Of a stretch of DNA of 64,000 nucleotides, positions 57,668-64,000 are shown piece by piece. Origin of the DNA: Clostridium bornimense (GTDB lineage: Bacteria > Bacillota > Clostridia > Clostridiales > Clostridiaceae); contig NZ_HG917868.1 in NCBI RefSeq assembly GCF_000577895.1, positions 2,356,001 through 2,420,000 on the forward strand, in the 5' to 3' direction. A model generated the notes under the pieces. That model had not been told where the DNA came from, made no database searches, and saw only the letters and a program-made list of their open reading frames with translations. The translations under genes and the position numbers were made by a program. Within the stretch, counting starts at the first letter, position 1, and each line of letters begins with the position of its first letter.

Positions 57668-58423
57668 TTATACATATTTATTATTGTACATTTCTTCATA
57701 TGCACTTACTTTTTTTATGTAATTTTGTGTTTCTGAAGGCAATCTATCAAAATCTTCTTCACCATTAATATTTCTATTAGCCAATGTTCCTGATCCTGCA
57801 TTATATGCCGCTAATGCCATTTTCTTATCTTGATAAACATCTAGTAAATTACTAAGCATCTTAGTACCACCATCGATATTTTGTTCAACATCATAAGGAT
57901 CTGTTATCCCTAGTCCCGCAAAATTAAATGGCATAATTTGCATTATTCCAGTAGCCCCAGCACTTGATACAGCATTGCTATCAAAATTAGACTCTTGTTT
58001 TATAACAGCCATTATAAAACTTGGATCCATATTATACTTTTTACAAGCCTTGTCTATAGCATTAGCTACTTTTTCATCTACACCTTCATAAATACTATTA
58101 GAAGTTATAGAATCACTACTAGATGTTAATGATGAACTTGCAACATTATTATATGATGATGTTGTTGTTGATGTACTTGTATTAAATAATCCATCAAAAG
58201 AAAAATTTGATGACTTCATCGCACTAGTAAATGCCTCCATAACTATAGAATATGCATCAGAATCTTTAAACATTTGTTGTATCATTGATAACATCAATTG
58301 CATTTTAAATGCATTTTCTGTGGTTTCTTCGCTACTGCTACTACTGCTTAAACTACTTAATTGTTCTAATTGTGTCTTTTGTAATTCTGTACTATAGGAA
58401 TTAAGTATTGAACTTACATCCAT
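57668..58423 (-). CDS. Lytic transglycosylase (SLT domain) without signal peptide
   Basis: 251 residues. An N-terminal helical and Ser-rich region (1-120, with SSLSSSSSSEET and a TSTSTTTSSY linker), then a complete SLT domain at about 128-240: catalytic Glu in AVIKQESNFD, SSAGATGIMQIMP, and LAAYNAGSGTL. Cleaves peptidoglycan glycan strands. No signal peptide or membrane helix is visible, so export would need a non-Sec route (flagellar export, as for FlgJ-type enzymes, or phage-like). Three bases after the Ig-like repeat protein gene and surely coupled to it. Confidence 0.9.
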   Translation of the reverse strand: MDVSSILNSYSTELQKTQLEQLSSLSSSSSSEETTENAFKMQLMLSMIQQMFKDSDAYSIVMEAFTSAMKSSNFSFDGLFNTSTSTTTSSYNNVASSSLTSSSDSITSNSIYEGVDEKVANAIDKACKKYNMDPSFIMAVIKQESNFDSNAVSSAGATGIMQIMPFNFAGLGITDPYDVEQNIDGGTKMLSNLLDVYQDKKMALAAYNAGSGTLANRNINGEEDFDRLPSETQNYIKKVSAYEEMYNNKYV

Positions 58424-58425
58424 TT

Positions 58426-60435
58426 TTATTTCACCTCGAATTCAATTATCCTGTAATCCTCATATGCTTTAACCTCATTGGCACTTCTACATAATACCAT
58501 AAGTCTATATTGTCCCCTCTTAAATGGAATAAAAGTATAGTAACTCTTTCTACAATATTCTTGTACTAACTTCCATTCTCCACCCTCATCAATATAAAAT
58601 TGATAATTAACAGATTTACCACCTTCACAACTTGCATTAAATGTTATTGGACAGTTAACTCTTTTTTCTTCTACATCACACTGTACCTCTACATTATACA
58701 CCGGTGAAACATCTCTTACCTTAAAATAAACGCTTTTTTTACTTTCAAATCGTTCATTACTATTTTCATTTTTACTATATACATCTATATTGTATATTCC
58801 TCCACACTTTGGAGTTATAGAGAATTTTTTATTTGAAGTATATTCTGACTCCTCTACTAAAAATCCATTTATTCTTATATCATATTTTATTACCGCTTCT
58901 TTAGAATTAAAAACAATAGTTTCAAAAACTATTTTATCTCCCGGCACAGGAGTTTCATTACAATAACTTATAATTTTATCTATTTTACATGGAACAAATA
59001 AATACGCATCAAAATAGCAAAAATCATGAGCATCATATTCATTATCTGAAAATTTATTTTTAACCATTATTTCAACAGAATATCTTCCTACCTTCTCTGG
59101 TGAATACCTAAAAATAGTATCATTTCTATAAGGCTTTTCAAAAATCACTTCATTGTTACATAATACTCTATAAGCAAATAAATTTCCTTTATTATTATCA
59201 GACATAACTTTGTATTGTATATAGTTTCCAACTTTTATTTCTTTACCACCGGTTTTAAGTATATCTAATATTTTAGCTTCTCTTTTCTCATGTTCTTCAA
59301 TGACAAATTCCATTTCCTTATAATCTTCATATTCTCCTGAATATGATTGATCTTTAACATATACTCTTATCTTATATTCACCTATCTCTGTAGGCTTCCA
59401 ACGATATGTATCTTCTTTTATGAATCCTGTTTCGTATTCATATCCATCTTTGAAAATTTTATAATTATATGTAAGAGATTTTCCACCTTCACATATAACT
59501 CTAAAGTTTATATCTGATTCTACCGCCTTAGGAGAAATAACATCAGCTATAAAACTTTCTATCCTAACAGTTTTATAATTTTTTACTTCATAATTTATTA
59601 TTGCTCTATCATCATATTCATTTCCTGAATACATATCTTTTACAGCCACTAATAACTTATATTTTCCTGCCTTACTTTCCTTAAATGATATTACATTCTT
59701 AGATGAAAATTCTTGAATAACTTCTAGTTTATTTTCTTCATCTATCTTTATACATTTGTATAAAACATTCTTCTTCTCTGAATATTGAACATCTACATCG
59801 ATAATCATTTCTTCATCTACTATTAAATCTTTTGTGATAAACATAAGATTTTGTATTTTTACTGCCTCTCTTCTCCAGACATAGAATTCTATTGATTCCT
59901 CAGAATCATACATACTAATAGAACCTTTATTTTTTACTTGTACAACTATCTTAATATCCCCAACATCTTTAGGTATCAAATTCAAATAATTTTCACTTGA
60001 ATAATCTTTAAGTAAAGTTTCTTCCCCATCTTTTACTTTTAAAAATCTATATAATATTTCTTCACCTGTACAATCTACGGTTATAGCCAAAGGTTCATCT
60101 ATTATAACCTTATCTCTATTTAATGATATATCTTTTATCCTTACTACTTTACTAAGATCCTTTGTTATATACTCAGCTCGGCAACAATAATCAAAACTTT
60201 TTGATGAAGATGGTGACTTTCCATAGACCATTATAGTGTATTCTCCGCTAACCTTAGGAGACCATATACAACAACTTTCTTTTCCATATTCTTTTATTGT
60301 TGTCCACTTTCCTCCATGGCCACAAAGAAATTTATATAACAACTCTTCATCTTCATTATTTTTAACAATAATATTTACTGGACTATTTTCGTAATCAATA
60401 TTATCCTTTTCTAAAATTACTTCTATTTTATTCAT
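58426..60435 (-). CDS. Seven-fold beta-repeat protein (triple-tyrosine-like)
   Basis: 669 residues from the ATG at 60435 (AAGGA about eleven bases upstream; an ATG at 60447 is an alternative). About seven repeats of 90-100 residues, each with an early VNIIVKN-like strand, a YKFL or YRFL strand and a closing W.P...GEYTIMVYGK...YEDY pattern (for example SGEYTIMVYGK, IGEYKIRVYVK, VGRYSVEIMVK, RGQYRLMVLCR). This resembles Ig-like Y_Y_Y domains. No signal peptide, membrane anchor or enzyme motif. Coupled to the transglycosylase: probably a scaffold or wall-binding partner. Confidence 0.85.
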   Translation of the reverse strand: MNKIEVILEKDNIDYENSPVNIIVKNNEDEELLYKFLCGHGGKWTTIKEYGKESCCIWSPKVSGEYTIMVYGKSPSSSKSFDYCCRAEYITKDLSKVVRIKDISLNRDKVIIDEPLAITVDCTGEEILYRFLKVKDGEETLLKDYSSENYLNLIPKDVGDIKIVVQVKNKGSISMYDSEESIEFYVWRREAVKIQNLMFITKDLIVDEEMIIDVDVQYSEKKNVLYKCIKIDEENKLEVIQEFSSKNVISFKESKAGKYKLLVAVKDMYSGNEYDDRAIINYEVKNYKTVRIESFIADVISPKAVESDINFRVICEGGKSLTYNYKIFKDGYEYETGFIKEDTYRWKPTEIGEYKIRVYVKDQSYSGEYEDYKEMEFVIEEHEKREAKILDILKTGGKEIKVGNYIQYKVMSDNNKGNLFAYRVLCNNEVIFEKPYRNDTIFRYSPEKVGRYSVEIMVKNKFSDNEYDAHDFCYFDAYLFVPCKIDKIISYCNETPVPGDKIVFETIVFNSKEAVIKYDIRINGFLVEESEYTSNKKFSITPKCGGIYNIDVYSKNENSNERFESKKSVYFKVRDVSPVYNVEVQCDVEEKRVNCPITFNASCEGGKSVNYQFYIDEGGEWKLVQEYCRKSYYTFIPFKRGQYRLMVLCRSANEVKAYEDYRIIEFEVK

Positions 60436-60471
60436 ATTCCACTTCATCCTTACTGACATATTATTATTAAT

Positions 60472-60500
60472 ATTATAGTATATGGAAAAATTTACTACAA
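60472..60500 (-). promoter_or_regulatory. Sigma-A promoter of the repeat protein-transglycosylase pair
   Basis: TTGTAG, 17 bases, TATAAT on the minus strand, about 35 bases before the start codon. Confidence 0.65.
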
Positions 60501-60530
60501 GATAATTTCATATTTTTTTAACTTTCTCCG

Positions 60531-60536
60531 TATAAT
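60531..60536 (+). promoter_or_regulatory. -10 element of the pullulanase gene
   Basis: TATAAT directly preceding the most upstream in-frame ATG (60537). With transcription starting near 60543 that ATG could not be used, which supports the start at 60591. No convincing -35. Confidence 0.5.
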
Positions 60537-60590
60537 ATGATAAGATATAATAAAAGTAAAAATTATACATCGGAGGTTATTTTTTCTAGT

Positions 60591-62699
60591 ATGAATTTTA
60601 AATTTTATTCTTTTAAAAAATTAGAAATATCTTACTTTGAAGAAAATATAGATATTTCCAATATTTATTTTATCAATAATAAAATAAAACTAAAAATAAT
60701 CAATATTACATATGAAGAAAATCGTGTATTAATATATTTTGATAATGAAATAAATATAAAATATCCCCTTTATCTAAATACTAATAATATAAATATCGAT
60801 GTTCCATACTATTCACTTTATACAACTGAAGATTTTAATAAAAAATATTATTATACTGGCGACTTAGGTGTACACTATGAAACTACTTATTCCGAATTCA
60901 CTTTTTGGTCTCCATCAGCGTTAAAAGTGTCATTAAAAATTTATAAAGAAACATCTAACAATGTACCTATAATATTATCATCTAATGACTTAGAAGAAAA
61001 TGATAATATTTGGTATATTAAATATTATGGAGATCTAAAAGGCTATCTATATACTTATGAAGTAACTCACGCTGATAGATGTAATGAAATAGTTGACCCT
61101 TATGCAAAAGCTGTCTCTGTCAATGGCCATTATGGCGCAATAGTTGATATCAAAGACTCTAATCCTACAGATTTTTTAGATGATTCCCCTATCAAAGAAC
61201 ATTATAATCCTACTGATGCCATAATATACGAAATTAGCATCCGAGATATGACTATTTATCCTAAAACAGATATCATTAACAAAGGTAAATATTTAGGTTT
61301 ATGCCAACTCAAAGATAGTCACGGATATGATCTAGATTGTGGCATATCCCATATAATAAATTTAGGGGTAACTCATGTTCAACTGATGCCCATATTTGAT
61401 TTTTCATTTTCAAGTGTAGATGAGCTAATGCCAAGAAAAAAATATAATTGGGGTTATGATCCTCAAAATTACAATGTTCCTGAAGGAAGTTATGCTACTA
61501 ATCCTAAAGATCCACTTTGTAGAATAAAAGAATTAAAAACTCTTATTCAAACATTACACAATCACAATTTATATGTAATTATGGACGTCGTTTATAACCA
61601 TATTTCTAACTATGAGACCTCCAACTTAGAATTATCCTTTCCAGGGTTTTATTTTAGAAGATACGATAATGGTTTTATTTGTAATGGATCGGGATGTGGT
61701 AATGACCTGGCTACAGAAAAACCTATGGTAAGAAAATTTATAATAGATTCATTAAAATATTGGGTTAATGAATATCATATTGATGGCTTCAGATTTGACT
61801 TAATGGGATTAATTGATGTAGCCACAATGAATGAAATATATAAAAACCTGAAAGAATTAAATGAAAATGTATTTATTTATGGTGAAGGATGGAACTTATC
61901 CACCAATTTATCTGAAGATAACAAAACTATTCTTAGAAACAATTATAAAACGCCATCTATTAGTTATTTTAATGACTTCTTTAGAGATACTTTTAGAGGT
62001 AACGTATTTTTTAGCGATGATATAGGATTTATTGCTGGAAAAAATCATATAGATCATTTAGCTATAAAAGCTATAACAGGATCTGATCACATTTTTTCTT
62101 CCCCCTGTCAAAATATAAATTATTTGTGCTGTCATGATAATCATACTTTCTGGGATAAGCTTTCTTTATCTGCTAAGTTTGTTGATGAGGAAACACGAAT
62201 AGATATGTTTAAATTAGGAATAGGAATATTACTACTATCTCAAGGTATCCCCTTTATTCAAAGTGGTCTTGAATTTCTAAGAACTAAAGATTCACTAGGA
62301 AATACTTATAATTCTCCTGACTATATAAATTGGATAGATTGGGATAGAAAGTATAAATACTATAATATATATTTATACACTAGAAATTTAATAAGACTTA
62401 GACGTAATCACAAAGCCTTCAGATTTTCTTCATTCGAAAATTTAAGAAACCATCTATACATTTTAAAAAATCTTCCACATAACGTTATAGGATATAAAAT
62501 CTATGGTAATGGCAACGGTGATACTTGGTCTGAGATACTAGCTATCTTCAATAGTAATGATACCACAATAAGACTACCTATCTCTTCTGGTCCCTGGATT
62601 TTAGTTGCAAATAAAAATTTTGTAGATGAAAAATCTACAAAAGCTATAAATAATGTGATTGAAATAGATAAATTTTCTTTTGTCCTTCTTTATAAATAA
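60591..62699 (+). CDS. pulA: Type I pullulanase (GH13), intracellular
   Basis: 702 residues. Debranches alpha-1,6 links of glycogen, pullulan or limit dextrin. N-terminal beta domains (1-190, including a CBM48-like part with FTFWSPSALKVSL), then the GH13 barrel: type I pullulanase signature YNWGYDP (285-291), nucleophile Asp403 in GFRFDLMG, acid/base Glu432 in YGEGW and Asp516 in CHDNHT. No signal peptide, so it probably acts on stored glycogen. The GGAGG at 60572-60576 is 14 bases from this ATG, a long spacing; an upstream ATG at 60537 has no binding site and overlaps the -10. Confidence 0.92.
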   Translation: MNFKFYSFKKLEISYFEENIDISNIYFINNKIKLKIINITYEENRVLIYFDNEINIKYPLYLNTNNINIDVPYYSLYTTEDFNKKYYYTGDLGVHYETTYSEFTFWSPSALKVSLKIYKETSNNVPIILSSNDLEENDNIWYIKYYGDLKGYLYTYEVTHADRCNEIVDPYAKAVSVNGHYGAIVDIKDSNPTDFLDDSPIKEHYNPTDAIIYEISIRDMTIYPKTDIINKGKYLGLCQLKDSHGYDLDCGISHIINLGVTHVQLMPIFDFSFSSVDELMPRKKYNWGYDPQNYNVPEGSYATNPKDPLCRIKELKTLIQTLHNHNLYVIMDVVYNHISNYETSNLELSFPGFYFRRYDNGFICNGSGCGNDLATEKPMVRKFIIDSLKYWVNEYHIDGFRFDLMGLIDVATMNEIYKNLKELNENVFIYGEGWNLSTNLSEDNKTILRNNYKTPSISYFNDFFRDTFRGNVFFSDDIGFIAGKNHIDHLAIKAITGSDHIFSSPCQNINYLCCHDNHTFWDKLSLSAKFVDEETRIDMFKLGIGILLLSQGIPFIQSGLEFLRTKDSLGNTYNSPDYINWIDWDRKYKYYNIYLYTRNLIRLRRNHKAFRFSSFENLRNHLYILKNLPHNVIGYKIYGNGNGDTWSEILAIFNSNDTTIRLPISSGPWILVANKNFVDEKSTKAINNVIEIDKFSFVLLYK

Positions 62700-62756
62700 A
62701 AGTTGCAGTATTTGTCGATTTACTAAGTAGTCCATAGTTTGTAGTATAGATATTTT

Positions 62757-62800
62757 ATATATAGGGAGCTGTTATACTTAAGTGTTGTTTTTATAGAATC
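62757..62800. repeat. Dispersed repeat, copy D
   Basis: Inverted copy of 57499-57540 (about 40 of 43 bases). It lies between convergent pulA and pgi. Confidence 0.75.
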
Positions 62801-62822
62801 AATATAATTCAATTACCATAAA

Positions 62823-62861
62823 AAATACAATAGGGTTGTGCATATAAATGCTACAACCCTA
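62823..62861 (-). terminator. Terminator of pgi
   Basis: TAGGGTTG/CAACCCTA stem with additional GCAT pairing (62831-62861), followed by TTGTATTTTT on the minus strand, seven bases past the pgi stop. Confidence 0.85.
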
Positions 62862-62868
62862 ATTTAAA

Positions 62869-64000
62869 TTATAATCTCTTTAATAATTCTTCTCTCATAT
62901 CTTCATAACCTGGCTTACCAAGTAATGCAAACATGTTTTTCTTGTAAGCTTCAACACCTGGTTGATCAAATGGATTAACTCCTAATAAGTAACCACTGAT
63001 ACCACAAGCTTTTTCAAAGAAGTATACCATGTATCCGAAATAATATGCTGATAATTCTGGTACTGTAACAACCATATTTGGAACTCCACCATCATTATGA
63101 GCTAAAACAGTTCCTTGAGAAGCCATTTTATTTACATAATCCATTTCTTTTCCTGCTAAGAAGTTTAATCCATCTAAATCTTCTTTATCTTCATTGATTA
63201 AGATAGAATGTCTTGGCTTTTCAACAGAAATTAATGTTTCAAATAATCCTCTAAGACCTTCTTGGATATATTGTCCCATTGAGTGAAGGTCAGTAGAAAA
63301 ATCTGCTGCTGCTGGGAAGATACCTTTGTTATCTTTTCCTTCACTTTCTCCGTATAATTGCTTCCACCATTCACCAAAATAATGAAGAGATGGTTCGTAG
63401 TTAACTACCATTTCAATAGTCTTACCTTTTCTGTATAAAGCATTTCTAGCTGCTGCATACTTATAAGCATCATTTTCTTTGATGCAAGGGTTTGCATACG
63501 CATCTTGTGCATCTTTTGCACCCTTCATCATTTCGTCTATGTCAATACCAACTGCTGCTATTGGAAGTAATCCAACTGCTGTTAATACTGAGAATCTTCC
63601 TCCAACATCATCAGGTACTACAAAAGTTTCATAACCTTCGTTATCACTTAAAGTCTTTAATGCACCCTTTGCTTTATCTGTAGTAGCAAAAATTCTATTC
63701 TTAGCTTCATCCTTACCATATTTCTTTTCTAGTAAGTCTTTGAATATTCTAAATGCAATTGCAGGTTCTGTAGTTGTTCCAGATTTTGAAATTACATTTA
63801 CACAAATATCTTTTCCTTCAACTAAATCTAAAAGATCAGCCATATATGTAGATGAAATGTTATTACCTACAAAATAAACTTCTGGTAATTTTCTTTTTTC
63901 TTTGCTTAAACTATTGTGGAAAGTATGAGAAAGCATTTCAATAGCAGCTCTTGCTCCTAAATATGATCCACCAATTCCAATTACAATAAGAACATCACAA
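62869..64000 (-). CDS. pgi: Glucose-6-phosphate isomerase, C-terminal part (cut by window edge)
   Basis: 377 codons visible; the frame continues without interruption to the right edge, where it reads [18 protein letters not shown], the conserved PGI segment that precedes the active site. [14 protein letters not shown] near the middle, [16 protein letters not shown] and the catalytic Glu region [13 protein letters not shown] identify the family. The ATG at 63936 is internal, not the start. Interconverts glucose 6-phosphate and fructose 6-phosphate, feeding glycolysis; convergent with pulA. Confidence 0.97.
   Translation of the reverse strand, partial: CDVLIVIGIGGSYLGARAAIEMLSHTFHNSLSKEKRKLPEVYFVGNNISSTYMADLLDLVEGKDICVNVISKSGTTTEPAIAFRIFKDLLEKKYGKDEAKNRIFATTDKAKGALKTLSDNEGYETFVVPDDVGGRFSVLTAVGLLPIAAVGIDIDEMMKGAKDAQDAYANPCIKENDAYKYAAARNALYRKGKTIEMVVNYEPSLHYFGEWWKQLYGESEGKDNKGIFPAAADFSTDLHSMGQYIQEGLRGLFETLISVEKPRHSILINEDKEDLDGLNFLAGKEMDYVNKMASQGTVLAHNDGGVPNMVVTVPELSAYYFGYMVYFFEKACGISGYLLGVNPFDQPGVEAYKKNMFALLGKPGYEDMREELLKRL

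Overview
The window is AT-rich (roughly 30% GC by eye) chromosomal DNA of a low-GC Firmicute, most likely Clostridium in the strict sense. The evidence is a Bacillus/Clostridium-type purF, tig-clpP-clpX-lon-engB and yerC-pcrA-ligA in their usual order, NfnAB, a PFK of the type often annotated as PPi-dependent, PyrR attenuators and small sporulation-type Cys/Gly-rich proteins. Two chemotaxis receptors behind a sigma-D (flagellar) type promoter suggest a motile species.

Layout. 1-2100: two tandem six-TM chemotaxis receptors (the first cut by the window edge). 2300-14100: complete purine pathway on the minus strand in the order purL-[four-helix-bundle gene]-purE-purC-purF-purM-purN-[four-helix-bundle fragment]-purH-purD, with a possible PurR operator before purL. 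14380-25400: DegV, DapF-like epimerase, oligoendopeptidase F, a deoxynucleoside kinase, a phosphofructokinase, NfnAB and PerR, plus small unknowns. 25500-27100: three low-complexity proteins (Gly/Asn/Met-rich and Cys/Trp/Gly-rich), probably spore-surface related, behind a sporulation-like -10. 27500-34000: engB, lon, clpX, clpP, tig. 34000-45450: a sugar isomerase-like protein, an unknown membrane-anchored protein, then carAB and pyrB-pyrC-pyrF-pyrK-pyrD, two units each with its own promoter and PyrR-type attenuator. 45500-48410: a cytosolic leucine-rich-repeat protein and 14 tRNA genes with a duplicated Pro-Gly-Arg block. 48400-56200: phosphodiesterase, RdgB, unknowns, ligA, pcrA, yerC. 56500-64000: RsuA-type pseudouridine synthase, a lytic transglycosylase coupled to a large beta-repeat protein, an intracellular pullulanase, and the 3' part of pgi.

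The most unusual theme is a family of interspersed elements bounded by 7-bp repeats (CAGTGCA, CAGGGCA or GGCACAA) and often carrying AATTCC...GGAATT stem-loops. Two of them, both inside the purine operon and in its orientation, carry a four-helix-bundle (23S-IVS/Avd-like) gene or a piece of one. A third sits exactly between pyrB and pyrC, others lie in several further gaps, and a pure 9.5-copy array sits just before rsuA. Several of these elements touch stop codons or ribosome binding sites.

Where a long ORF starts at a GTG/TTG lying inside an obvious Shine-Dalgarno, or in repeat DNA, the start was moved to the next well-placed codon (purH, purF, purE, dapF, pepF, perR, clpP, pyrF, rsuA, the 49.6-kb orphan). 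No CRISPR array, rRNA, IS transposase, prophage or classical riboswitch was seen.
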